DNA from: Ophioceras dolichostomum | Taxonomy: Eukaryota; Ascomycota; Sordariomycetes; Magnaporthales; Ophioceraceae | Reading direction: 5' to 3' | NCBI GenBank assembly: GCA_003049485.1 | Contig: PYST01000305.1 | Location: forward strand, 1 to 46,481 | DNA: 46,481 bases | Part shown: piece by piece, positions 11,265 to 20,848 of the stretch | Position numbering within the stretch: the stretch's first letter is position 1 | Layout: each line of letters opens with the position of its first letter | Notes under the pieces: model-generated | Seen by the model: the letters and a program-made list of their open reading frames with translations, nothing else | What the model was told of the DNA's origin: nothing | Databases searched by the model: none | Position numbers and translations under genes: made by a program

Positions 11265-12552
11265 CCTATAGAGAAGTTCGCGACCGTTCAGGGAGAGATG
11301 ACATTCGAGTCAGCAGGCTGCAGGTCACCACAACTTGAGGGCACGATGGGTTACAGGGTATGTGACATTTCCACTCTCCGAGTCACGCCCGCCACGGCCA
11401 TGCTTGGGAGGAAGGGAGGAAGGAAGGAAGGGCAGACTCACGTTGCTTAAGAAGATTGTGATAATAGTATTGAGTAATCTAGGTCGACGGTATGGTTAGA
11501 ATCTCTCGGGAGTGGTCGTTGTTAGCGGTGCAGCAGCAGGAACTCACTGGTTATTTCTCGATATCTTGGGAAAGAAGAAAGTAAGAAGAGAAGCGAAGAG
11601 ATTTCCGAGCTGCAACTTAACCAAAGTGTCACGCGTGCAAGCACGTGATGATAGTGAGCGTGGGACCACGCTTAGTCACGCTCGTTTTACCAGTCAGGTA
11701 GAGGTGCGCCCTTCCAGAAGGAGCGCACTTAGCTAATACACAACGCTCTCTCTTTTCTTTTGTACGTGGCTATTCTACGCGTCACAAAGGAAAGCAGGTG
11801 GCAGCGGCTTCGCCCAGGTGGGGCTGATGGAGTCCAGTCCCTCCCCAGCTTGATAGAAGTTCTTCGGGGGCAATCAATTATCACTATTCGGAGATCAGAC
11901 GAAGTTGAACTGGCATTGCGGATGGCAAGTGAAGCGAGGGAGGAAGGGTGCGATTCGGAGCATTCAATAGAACAACACAGAAAAGTGGGACCACCGTCAG
12001 GGGTTGGTGGGTTACGACTTCGTACCACACCAGCTTTTGGGGTTGGGCTCGAGGACTCCACGCTGACCACTCGGCCGCAAGCAAAGTCCAGCAATTATCC
12101 GACAGACTCCGGACGAGACAGTGAAGATTCTGCTGTGGCGTGACTGATAATTCCAGGCTGGAGTCGCCATCCCATATCGACGCAGTGGTTGTTCTCAAGC
12201 CTTCAACTGAAAATTTCAGCCTGAGGCAGCAAAGCGGGGCAGCTGAAAACCCCACCAACAAAAAAATGAAGCTCCGATCTCAAGTGTCGGAGGGAGTCAC
12301 ACCAGATCCTCGAGTCGTCAACGACACAACCACAACCGCACAGGACTCACCACTGTACCCATTGCACCTCGCTACCTTTCATTGAGCACAATAGCCAGGA
12401 CGACTAGCTCGAACGGTCATCCTCGCTCCCCAATCTCGCCCAACCTGTTCGCCCTCCGCTCACTTTCGTCCTCCTTCGTGCCCCGCGCCTCCGCCCGCGC
12501 CGTCTCTCCATTCAGCATTCGTCGTCGAGCGCTCGCCTCCGTCTCCTTCACC
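11265..12552. other. upstream region of the tRNA-binding cofactor gene
   Basis: No independent gene is supported. The minus-strand relic may begin near 11490. The open frame running into the start codon from 12382 (TTG) is discussed as a possible leader extension of the downstream gene. Open frames at 11729-12143 on both strands lack recognisable features. Confidence 0.4.
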
Positions 12553-13824
12553 ATGGCCGCCCCAACGAAGCAGACCTACACCCCGGCCGAGGAGACCGAG
12601 ATCGCCCAATGGCAGACCACGGCCGAGCGCCTCTCCCAGTCCACCTCTGACTCATCCATCCTCGATGCGCTGAACACGCATCTCTCGTCGCGCACCACCG
12701 TCCTCGGCTCCAAGCCTAGCGCCGCCGACGTCGCCATCTACAATGCCCTCGCCCCCGCCGTTAAGGCCTGGTCGCCCGAGCAGCGTACGGGAGCAGACGG
12801 CCGCCCGCACATCGTGCGCCACCTCGACTTCGTGCAGAACGCGACCGCCGTTTTTGGTCTTGAGGTCGCCGACGCCGACAAGATCAAGGTCGACGTCGAC
12901 GAGGTCCTGTACGTCAAGCCGCCCGTCGACGCTAAAGCCGAGAAGGAGCGTCTGAAGAAGGAGAAGGCTGCTGCTGCTGCTGCTGCCGCTGCTGGCGGTG
13001 ACGCTGCTGCCCCAGTTGCCGAGATGAAAGAGACCACCGTCGTGGACCGCACCAAGGAGGCCGTTAGCAAGGCGGCTGAGAAGGTCGTCGAGATCAAAGA
13101 CAAAGTTGTGGCCACTGCTAGCGGAACTTCTACTCCCGCCGGCGAAGGCGGTGAGCAGCAGCAAAAGAAGAAGGAGAAGAAAGAGAAGGCCCCCAAGCCT
13201 CAGAAGGCTCCCCCCGCAGCCGCCGCTCCTCCGTCCCCCGGCGCCATCGACCTGCGCGTCGGCTACATCCTCAAGGCCATCAAGCACCCGGAGGCCGACA
13301 GCCTATACGTCTCGACCATCGCGATGGGCGACGCGGCCGGCACGCCCGACACGGAGGAGTATGAGGGGCAGGTCGTGCGCACGGTGTGCTCGGGCCTCAA
13401 CGGCCTCGTGCCTTTGGAAGAGATGCAGGGCCGCAAGGTCGTGGTGGTGTGCAACCTGAAGCCGGTCAAGATGCGGGGTATCAAGTCGTGCGCCATGGTG
13501 CTTGCCGCCAGTCCCCGGCTGAAGGAGGGCGAGGTTGATGATCACAAGGGTCCTGTGGAGTTGGTTTCCCCACCCAAGGACGCGAAGGCGGGGACGAGGG
13601 TATTCTTTGAGGGGTGGAAGACGGATGCGCCGGAGAAGCAGTTGAACCCTAAGAAGAAGGTGTGGGAGATGTTCCAGCCGGGGTTTACGACGACGGATGA
13701 CCTGGAGGTCGCGTTTGATGCGGGCGCTGTTAAGGAGACGGGGAAGGAAGGGTTGGGGAAGCTTGTTACCGAGGCGGGAGCCGTTTGCACAGTGCCGTCG
13801 CTGAAGGGGGCAACTGTCCGGTAA
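12553..13824 (+). CDS. Arc1-like aminoacyl-tRNA synthetase cofactor (EMAP-II type tRNA-binding domain)
   Basis: Intronless 423-aa protein. An N-terminal GST-C-like helical domain (about 1-105, with AADVAIYNALAPAVKAW) is the docking module used by Arc1 homologues to hold Met- and Glu-tRNA synthetases. A Lys/Ala-rich linker (about 130-215, including a poly-Ala run coded by GCT repeats near 12966) follows. The C-terminal OB-fold tRNA-binding domain starts near 228 (IDLRVGYILKAIKHPEADSL, VRTVCSGL, KPVKMRGIKSCAMVLAAS) and ends in an EMAP-II-like extension (LNPKKKVWEMFQPGF). The protein should bind tRNA in the cytosol and raise synthetase efficiency. ATG 12553 is the first in-frame ATG. The frame stays open upstream with a Ser/Arg-rich stretch resembling a mitochondrial leader. 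Confidence 0.93.
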   Translation: MAAPTKQTYTPAEETEIAQWQTTAERLSQSTSDSSILDALNTHLSSRTTVLGSKPSAADVAIYNALAPAVKAWSPEQRTGADGRPHIVRHLDFVQNATAVFGLEVADADKIKVDVDEVLYVKPPVDAKAEKERLKKEKAAAAAAAAAGGDAAAPVAEMKETTVVDRTKEAVSKAAEKVVEIKDKVVATASGTSTPAGEGGEQQQKKKEKKEKAPKPQKAPPAAAAPPSPGAIDLRVGYILKAIKHPEADSLYVSTIAMGDAAGTPDTEEYEGQVVRTVCSGLNGLVPLEEMQGRKVVVVCNLKPVKMRGIKSCAMVLAASPRLKEGEVDDHKGPVELVSPPKDAKAGTRVFFEGWKTDAPEKQLNPKKKVWEMFQPGFTTTDDLEVAFDAGAVKETGKEGLGKLVTEAGAVCTVPSLKGATVR

Positions 13825-14073
13825 ATAAGGAGATGGGTGTAGATGGAGGTGGCGGTGGTGGTGGATCACATTGATGATCATTGTTGCAAGTGGAGTGAGA
13901 TGGGCGGCACCGGCGGTGCTGCAATTTCGTGGGGCGTTGAGCCACAGTATATAGGTAGAGAGTAGAGAACGACAGACCACCTGGTCGGATGCCTTCCTCG
14001 CTGCATCCGATGCCCTCACTGGCAAGAATCCATTCTGGGCCATAGACAAAAATTCTTCTTCCAACGTCAACTC

Positions 14074-14094
14074 TTTTTTTTTTTTTTTTTTTTT
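14074..14094 (+). repeat. T21 homopolymer between convergent genes
   Basis: An uninterrupted run of 21 T lies between the 3' ends of the plus-strand tRNA-binding cofactor and the minus-strand secreted protein. It could aid transcription termination or be a remnant of a retroposed poly(A) tail; no flanking duplication was found. Confidence 0.8.
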
Positions 14095-14266
14095 AGACTC
14101 CTCGCCATCTCCCACCTAACCTTCTCGTCCCTTGCTTCAGAACGGGGTAAACCCAACCCTCCACTATCTGCCTACCTACCAAGTGGGCACATCTAGGTAG
14201 GCACACTGCCATGTTCTTCCCTACCTACCTAGTACCTGGATAGGTACCAGGTGGCTACGGCCGAAC
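14095..14266. repeat. cluster of TACCTACC/AGGTACC words
   Basis: Short palindromic and near-palindromic words (CCTACCTACC, CTAGGTAGGCAC, CTACCTACCTAGTACC, TAGGTACC) recur at about 14168-14250, immediately downstream of the minus-strand stop at 14267. Similar clusters occur after several other genes in the window. Confidence 0.6.
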
Positions 14267-15022
14267 TTAAAGCAGTGTCATGCTGGGGAGCGTCGTGGAC
14301 CTGCAGCCCGTGAACTCGGTGAATGTGACCGTCGGGATGACGCAGCCCGTGCAGGGATGGCAAGGCACCGTGCTGAAGCTCGTCTTGGTCACGGGGCAGC
14401 AGTCGGTGCTAGAGATTGTGGTTTGGGATCACGCGCGTCCCCGTTAGCGACGAGAGTATTTCCTCCTTTCCATCATAGAAGTTTGTCGAAGACTGTACAG
14501 CTCGTAGGATCGAAGGGGTTGAGTGCTGAATGAGTTGCTATGTACGCTTCCTTACCTGCAAGGGATGGTCGTGGTGGTAACTCGAATGATCTGCGGACAC
14601 ACGATGGGCGTCGTGTTGGGGATGCAGAGGGGGCAGATGCCTATGACAGTTTAGGTTAGTAGGGAGGAAGTGTATCACATCCGGCAGCCATCCTCTTTCT
14701 CTCCTCGCCAGGGCAGCGCCACGACACGGAGACAAAGTTCAAAAGAATCGGCAGCTTACTCGGGGTTGTAGTAGTCGTGGCGACGAAGCACTTCGTCGTC
14801 TCCAAGTATGTCTTGCAGGACGACGGGATCGGAGTCAGGGTGGACGTAGAGACCTTCTGCGCGAAGCTAGAACAAGGCACAACCTATCAGCATTATGTAG
14901 AAGGGGAGTATGCATCCTTCCCATGGTAGTGTCGTGAGGGTGGCCAGTAAGAGCGTGGATGCGTTGACTCACACTCGCGTAATGCCCACGAGGGCGGTAG
15001 CGATGATGCTATCCAGCTTCAT
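14267..15022 (-). CDS. small secreted Cys/Thr-rich protein
   Basis: Predicted 127-aa protein from four exons: 14973-15022, 14760-14866, 14556-14640 and 14267-14408. The three introns (106, 119 and 147 nt) have GTGAGT, GTAAGC and GTAAGG donors and TAG acceptors, and every junction keeps frame. It begins with a signal-peptide-like MKLDSIIATALVG and a possible V-F-A cleavage site near residue 19. The mature part has 12 cysteines, including CPLC, a CC pair, CHPC and CTGC, plus Thr-rich linkers (ATTTTTP, TTTTIP). No enzyme motif is present. Such proteins are secreted or wall-bound; a role as an effector or wall structural protein is inference only. Confidence 0.8.
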
Positions 15023-16456
15023 TTTGGCGTTACGAGTAAGTTGGGAACAACTATGTCTATGTAGATGATGAGAGAGGGGTGAAGAGACCAAGAAAGCTTT
15101 GCTCAGGAAGAACGCCAAGACGGGGGGGCAAGGGGCTTATGTATAGCCTCTTGGGTTCCTCTCTCAAAGACACGGTCTAACTGCCAGCTCTGCATTGCAA
15201 CATGAGAATCACATCATTCGGCAACTATATAGGCAGAGAGCTGAGAAAAGCCCTCCGAGCGCGAGGTATCACGGACCACGGATGGTTGACCCGAGCGCAC
15301 GGGAAAGGGGGAATACTGAGGCCGACAGCTGGCATCATACATGCCGTCTTTGGAACTCACCGGCACAGGTTGCCGGTACCGGTTTCTACGCAGCCATCGG
15401 ACCATATAAGGACCTGGTTGCCTCGTGGTCGCCTTAACGTTGTGACCCCTATTTGTGCCCTATTTGTGCCCTGCGGAGAGTGACCCCCGTCGTCCAGTCA
15501 GTTTACCTCGTGCAGTCCTCGGCATCGTAAGAGGTGCCGGGATATGTCGTGGTTTAGTAGTTCCTCCAATTAGAAATAACCGGGTGTGTGGAGATTGCGT
15601 CCGGCAGGCAGGCCAGCTTATGCCCCAGCTCTGCTCCCCGACTGGCTGCTTCCCCGGACGGTCCTGGGATGTCCAGCCGCCAACCCCGGAAGAGCTGAAG
15701 TCAGGGTAGCATTATCTTCATGGTTTGTGTAACCTCATCCCCGCACTTTTTTGAGCTCCGAAATGGCTTCGGGTAGCCAAACCTTCAGAAAACGCAGGGA
15801 AGTGACCTTTCAAGTCCTCGGAGTGGTTTCCTTTTCTTCATCTCTTGCAGACCATGTACGTCAGCCATGCCCCGGCCGGGGTGCGTTCGGGTGGAAGCGG
15901 GCCGGTGGCCCTGGCACTGTCTGCACGACAAGGGAGGCAAGGGAAACCACTGCGACTGGTGAGCTGAATTCTTCACCGACATCGGTCAGGCCCCGGCGGT
16001 TGGGACTTTTTGTTGCAGTGTGAGCTCACGTAATTGGGTGGTAGGCATTCTAGGAGTTTCACGTCCTCTCAGTAGTACCGCCATCTCCATCCATCTCATG
16101 CTGCCTCATCCGCCAAATGCCTTCGCCAGGGCTTCGAGCCTCTGGGCAGCCACAGCTAAGTTCACTGCTCAATGTGCCGTCAAGATTGGGGAGTGCCACA
16201 AAGGTATAGACACGCACTGGGTAAAACGTGCGGCTAGTTACCTAGGTAGGTACCTAGGTACCTTATCATGTGCCGTACAACTGCGACGCGAGTGATGCTA
16301 CACGATGATGAAGCATAATTAGTCACGGTAATATGAGAAAGCAAATGGCAACACTAGCAGCCCTATCTACCTATCTAAGATCCGTATTATAAGATGGAAG
16401 GCAGATATCCATCTCCGCTCCGTCAGTTTCTAACAGACAACCAACCGAAAAGGCCT
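15023..16456. other. gene-free stretch
   Basis: No gene is supported. Short open frames at 15195-15483 and 15751-16023 have no recognisable motifs. An AGGTACCT palindromic cluster occurs at 16238-16264, about 190 bp 3' of the minus-strand gene that follows. Confidence 0.5.
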
Positions 16457-16461
16457 TCAAA

Positions 16462-17405
16462 CTACCCCGTCGTTATTGATGCTGTCAAGTTTTGCTTGCC
16501 GATTTGCTCCCTCCAGCTCTGCGCGGATAGCGCCATTCTCGCCACCAAACGCACGCGCGGCCAAGTGCGCTTCAGTTGCTCTGGCTCGGCCAAAGTGCCT
16601 CCTGGCGGATGGTGGCGGCGTCGGCGACGGGGGAATACGACCAACCAGAAAATCGCACCGAGTGCCAGAGCTGCGGCGATGCTGCCGATGGTAATACCCG
16701 AGGCTGCCGCTGCTGAGATCCCAAGTTGAGTGCTTGGGGTCAGTGGGGTCTGAGAACTGTCGGGGCTGTCTCCCGTGTTTGAGCTCTGTGAAGTCGGGCT
16801 TGTCGGGCTGCTGGGCAGTGAGGAGCCAGTGGTGATCGAGGTGATGGACGAAGTGACCGCCGTGGCTCGCTGGTCGATGAGGATACCTCCACTGCTGAGT
16901 GCACTATCTGTGGGACTGTAGATGTCATCATCCCGCACCGGCTTAAGCCGCACCACGAACTTCGCCGTGGCGAGGATATCGGGAGGGATATTGTTGATTG
17001 TCCACGTGAAGCCGTCGGGGCGGGTGGCATCCATACGGCCTGAGTTATGGGAGCTCAAAGGGAGCCCAAGAGTCCATTAGATCCAGATCTGGTTTCAATG
17101 TAAAAACACGAGGGGACGAAGAAGAGAAATCGGGTTTTGTGAAATGTAAACTCACGACGCAAACGCCCAGCCCATTGGTACATGTTCTCGTCGTACATTG
17201 TGAGCCATAGGTCGCGGTGGCCATCACTACAGGCGTTCCACTCGATTCTAAGGAGGGCGCCCACGTAGCACTTCTCTGTGAAGTCGGGCTTCCCTCCATC
17301 GGGTGTGTTGAAGTTGAAGGCGGCCTGGACAGCAACGATGGTTGTGGCATCAATGATGAGATAGGCCGCGCCGATGAAGCGAAACCTCCGCCAGGAGAGC
17401 AGCAT
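16462..17405 (-). CDS. single-pass membrane protein with Ser/Thr-rich ectodomain, paralogue 1 (tail frameshifted)
   Basis: Two exons, 17156-17405 and 16462-17039, joined across a 116-nt intron (GTGAGT donor, CAG acceptor, phase 1) give 275 aa; an upstream in-frame ATG at 17453 would add 16 aa. A signal sequence is followed by an ectodomain (PDFTEKCYVGALLRIEWN, DLWLTMYDEN, GFTWTINNIPPDIL), a Ser/Thr-rich stalk, a transmembrane helix (IGSIAAALALGAIFWLVVF) and an Arg-rich stop-transfer run. It is 40-50% similar by eye to the gene ending at 19566. The tail in this frame is unlike the paralogue, whereas an alternative frame ending at TGA 16457-16459 encodes AIRAELEGANRQAKLDS, matching the paralogue's LRAELDGIGRKAELEG. 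A frameshift or sequence error near 16560 is likely. Function is unknown; a surface sensor is a guess. Confidence 0.75.
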
Positions 17406-17559
17406 CTCCGGGCGTGGTTGGTCCGAAAGTGAAAGCCGATACGAGACAAGCATATATGGTTTTAAGGTGTAAGACTGTGGGACGGTCTAGGAGTGAGAGG
17501 AGACGATGACCGGAATAAATGGTTAGGCACTCGGGCGTATAAGTAAACCCCAGGTCCTC

Positions 17560-17572
17560 CCTCATCAGGCTC
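17560..17572 (+). repeat. target-site duplication, left copy (LINE at 17573-18508)
   Basis: CCTCATCAGGCTC occurs here and again at 18509-18521, exactly flanking the LINE remnant. A 13-bp duplication fits target-primed reverse transcription. Confidence 0.75.
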
Positions 17573-17832
17573 GACCACGCCGAAAATCCCCCCTGCTCCT
17601 GCGGGGAAGACTGAACCCCAGCGCACATGGTATATTGCCGAAAGGTGCGCCAGCTCTGCACTTCCTGGCCTAAACCGACCCAGCTCCTGAGAGCAACCGA
17701 TACGAATACTGGAAACGTCTAATCCAGAAACCAGAGCTGTTCGAGCGCTTCACTAAAACGACTAAATTCTTCACAGAGATATGCCCCTGGAAGAAGGCGC
17801 CAATAAGCGCATAAACCAAATAATAATCATCC

Positions 17833-18065
17833 TGTTGAACCACGGTTGGGTGCACTTCCGTGCACCCACGTGGACGAGTTGCCTCAGTCACCAAGGCAGC
17901 CCCATCGACAGACCTTAGGTCACGTGGGCCCCTTGGAATCGCTTACAAAAGCGATTCCTCCGACTCACGTGTAGACTACCTTTACTCTTCCCTGTACATC
18001 ATCAGAATCAACAGATTGGTTTACCACGCGCGTGTTTGCTTTTTCCCCTTGAAGCCCAACCAACA
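17833..18065 (+). mobile_element. solo LTR (233 bp) with CATCC target duplication
   Basis: It begins TGTTGAACCAC and ends CCAACCAACA, so TG...CA termini are embedded in short TGTTG/CAACA inverted repeats. CATCC is present at 17828-17832 and again at 18066-18070. It is clearly homologous along its length to 46075-46308. No PBS, internal domain or second LTR follows, so this is a solo LTR formed by LTR-LTR recombination. A hairpin of TGGGTGCAC and GTGCACCCA with a 4-nt loop sits near its 5' end. The superfamily (copia or gypsy) cannot be told from the LTR alone; a 5-bp duplication fits both. Confidence 0.88.
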
Positions 18066-18470
18066 CATCCACCACCTGCAAAAGGCTCAAGGACCTCTAA
18101 GCGGCCGACTTTCCGGACGCGGCACACCAGCATCGCTCGCGCCCACGACAACCAACCGTCTCCCTCTTCAAGGACAGATATAGCATTAAAACGCCCACAG
18201 CAGCCGCCACAAACGGGAGCAACGAAACGCCGAGCGCCAGCCCTGAGCTAATAGGGGCGGGAAAGCGGCTTGAAGAACACGTACGCAATGGGGCGCCACG
18301 CCCCAGAGCACGATATGCTAGCTACTCCTCGTTCTGTGTTTGCGTTTCCTCTCTTTAACATCACATCCAAGCACTAGTTCCTTGTATATAGTCGCTCGGT
18401 AGTCGCTAGCACGTCTTATGCCCCTGGGAGGCAGGGATCTCGGGCAGATTCCGACTTCAGACGTTGAATA

Positions 18471-18506
<36 letters not shown>
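18471..18506 (+). repeat. (CAT)12 microsatellite, LINE 3' tail
   Basis: Twelve uninterrupted CAT units terminate the LINE remnant just before its right target duplication. Trinucleotide tails in place of poly(A) are known for fungal Tad-like LINEs. Confidence 0.85.
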
Positions 18507-18508
<2 letters not shown>

Positions 18509-18521
18509 CCTCATCAGGCTC
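18509..18521 (+). repeat. target-site duplication, right copy
   Basis: CCTCATCAGGCTC repeats the 13 bp at 17560-17572 on the other side of the LINE. Confidence 0.75.
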
Positions 18522-19565
18522 ATAGTTCCGAATCTCACACGCTAAGATGCTACGGACAGATATTGAGTTTTGCTGCTGAGCTGATATTTGGCAGTCTAAT
18601 AACTGGGCGCAATATGCGTAGCAACTCCTATGCCAATGTCCCCGCGTTCTGTATTATAACCACCTTACATCAAATTAGAAGAATATGTGGTTGAATCACC
18701 GCGGCACAGCCCACCCAGGCGACAAAAAAAGTAGCATGAAATGGCAATCTAACTAATTCAGCTCGCGCGTAGGATTCTCAGCAGCGCTTAATCCAATGAG
18801 GCAAGCAAGACAATCTAAGATCCATATGCTGTGACACGGTCTCACACGCCTGTCGTGGGAGGCTACTAGAGGCTCCGACCATAGCAGAACGTCCTGCGGT
18901 GCCTCTTGTGACTCACAACTCACAGGCGACTTCTGGCATCACAGGCTCTCAGTCGTCGAGACTCAAGGCGCCAAGTCGTCGTCTCCGTCAGCTTACCAAT
19001 ACGGACTCCGTACCTAGCCACCTCCGGACATGATCATTGGCTAGATCGGCAACTGGTATTTGGCTTCCTCTCCGTCCTCTACCGCGCCATAGCCCTAATT
19101 GGGTTCGGCCTCAAAAGAGTTCGGAGGGGCTGGTTAGGTATCTCGACGGGTAGCGGGGCGGGGCGGAGTGAGCGAATGAGTGACACGAGAGAGGAAAAGA
19201 TTAGAGTGGAACGCTGAGGTGAAGCCTGTATCACTCAATCACTCTCAGTCCCTCAACAGCACAGGAGGGATCAAACGTGCAGGGAAACACAAAGTCAACC
19301 TGGTTGCTCCGAGTGACCAGCTTTTCTGCAGCGACCGAGGGATGCCTTGTCAGCGCCACCTGTTACTGTTGGCTGAGGATACGCCGCCAAGCTTTAGCGT
19401 TCCTGCGACACCGCTCGAGGAGGGGGGAGCAGTAGCAGACCCATTGGTTCAATATCCTAGAGATACGTAGGTAAGTAGTTCGGTAGGTAGGTGAATAGGA
19501 CCGTACGTGGCCACGAAGGAATGGATATTAGATCGATTGTGTGTGAAGCGGTGTCTGTAGAGATA
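18522..19565. other. gene-free stretch
   Basis: No gene is supported. An AGGTAGGT-rich cluster at 19464-19496 lies about 70 bp 3' of the minus-strand stop at 19566. Confidence 0.5.
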
Positions 19566-20848
19566 TTATCGCAGTGACCAATCAGCCGGCGAGCCCACCC
19601 GATCACCTCCCACCAGTTCCTGACCAAATCCCACTGCCGGTTGCCACGTCGTGCTCCCCTCCAGCTCAGCCTTCCGGCCAATACCGTCCAGCTCTGCCCG
19701 GAGAACCCCGTCACCCCGGTCGAACAGCAGATTCTTCTCCACGCTCCCCGGATCTACCATTTCGACGGGGCTAACGAGAGCTGGGTTGAACGGAAACCCC
19801 ACCACGCTGACGCTGTCGTCGATCATCTTGTTGGTGCTGCTGCCGGGCAGCTCGTACGGAGAGACGCCTCCTCCTCCTGGTCGTGGTGGACCACGCCGGC
19901 GGCGGAACATGGTGAACCAGAGGATGGCCCCGATGCCCAGCACCGCCAGGACGGCGCCTATCGTGATGCCGGAGGCGGCGCCTGCCGAGAGTGCCGACGC
20001 AGGAGGAGGATTCGCGCCGTCGGTGATCACCATTGTCGAGGTGGCGGGTCCGGCGCCGGAGGGGTCTGAGTCTGATGCAGAAGCTCTGGTCGTTGGTGTT
20101 ATTGACGTGTTACTCGTGACTGTGCTAGCGCTCATTGGTGCTTTTGTCGTGGCCCCTGATGGGCTGGTGGTGGCTCCGGTAATAGCGCCACCCCCAATGT
20201 CCTCGCCGGAGCTGGAGCTGCTGCTTCGCTGAAGGAGAACAATGCCTGGGCTTGGGATCTCCGGATCTTTCGGCCTGTATATGTTGTCGCCATGAACGGC
20301 CTTGAGTCGCAGAGTGAACTGCGTCACCCTGTTGTAGATCTCTGCAGGAATGTCCTTGATAGTCCACAAATATACGCCATGGATACTGACGTTGATGCAG
20401 GCTGTTGCCGTGATATGGATAAGTGTTGGTCAGGCCCAGACCTTAGATGCAGCGGAAGTGGAAGTGGAAGGGCATAGATAGGTGCCAGGCAGGCAGGTAG
20501 GTAGAGAGAAGATGTACACTGGAAACAGAAAGGAAGAGGCTCACGCGCTAGTCGCAACGCCCACGGGACGTCCGCGTAATTGTAAGTGGTCAACCACAAA
20601 TCACTGAGACTGGAGTTGCAAGGGTTCCACTCGATCGCTATGACGTCGCCTATGTGCCAGACCTTTGTGAACTCGGGCTGTCCACTGTCTGGCATGATGA
20701 ATGGGCCGGTAGCAGCACGAGGCGCCAAGGGCGATTCATTGTCGTCATCGCTTTGAGCCAGGGCGATGCCGGGTGCGAGGGCACTGAAGATGGTTGTTGA
20801 TACGCCCAAGGCCACCAGGCGCCGAATATCGCGGTGAGGTGCAAACAT
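19566..20848 (-). CDS. single-pass membrane protein with Ser/Thr-rich ectodomain, paralogue 2
   Basis: Exons 20545-20848 and 19566-20401 (143-nt intron, GTGAGC donor, ACAG acceptor, phase 1) give 379 aa. ATG 20848 starts a signal peptide ending near IALA; an in-frame ATG 20 codons upstream is also possible. The ectodomain contains QPEFTKVWHIGDVIAIEWN, DLWLTTYNY and LWTIKDIPAEIYNR, aligning with paralogue 1. It is followed by a Ser/Thr-rich stalk, a transmembrane segment (ITIGAVLAVLGIGAILWF) and RRRR. The cytoplasmic tail has SPYELPG and LRAELDGIGRKAELEG, motifs common in fungal plasma-membrane proteins with wall-facing stalks. The intron position is conserved with paralogue 1, showing a shared gene origin. 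Function is unassigned. Confidence 0.82.

Larger units (their letters stand above)
17573..18508 (+). mobile_element. 5'-truncated Tad-like LINE, with nested solo LTR
   Basis: The insert starts inside the C-terminal region of a LINE ORF2. The CSCG...TPAHMVYCR zinc-knuckle signature at about 17594-17640 is typical of the end of Tad-type ORF2. After a frame change, YEYWKRLIQKPELFERFTK at 17705-17760 and CPWKK lead to a stop near 17810. A TGA interrupts the knuckle at 17612-17614. A 3' UTR follows and ends in twelve CAT units (18471-18506), matching the trinucleotide tail of the LINE at 44193. The element is flanked by a 13-bp duplication. A solo LTR (17833-18065) plus its own 5-bp duplication lies in the 3' UTR, so it inserted later. 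Without the nested part the LINE is about 700 bp. Its left end lies about 170 bp upstream of the start of the adjacent minus-strand gene. Confidence 0.78.

Noticed and set aside
11729..12143. Opposed ORFs of 121 and 127 codons upstream of the tRNA-binding cofactor
   Set aside because: They are mirror frames, neither has a recognisable feature, and the plus-strand one begins at TTG.
12652..13287. Minus-strand ORFs rich in Leu and Ser across the tRNA-binding cofactor gene
   Set aside because: They are antisense shadows of the Lys/Ala-rich linker in a well-supported gene.
14317..14960. Biosynthetic gene cluster across the window
   Set aside because: No polyketide synthase, non-ribosomal peptide synthetase or terpene cyclase motif occurs; the genes present are functionally mixed.
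18471..18506. Microsatellite as an independent simple repeat
   Set aside because: Its position between the LINE 3' UTR and the right target duplication shows that it is the LINE tail.
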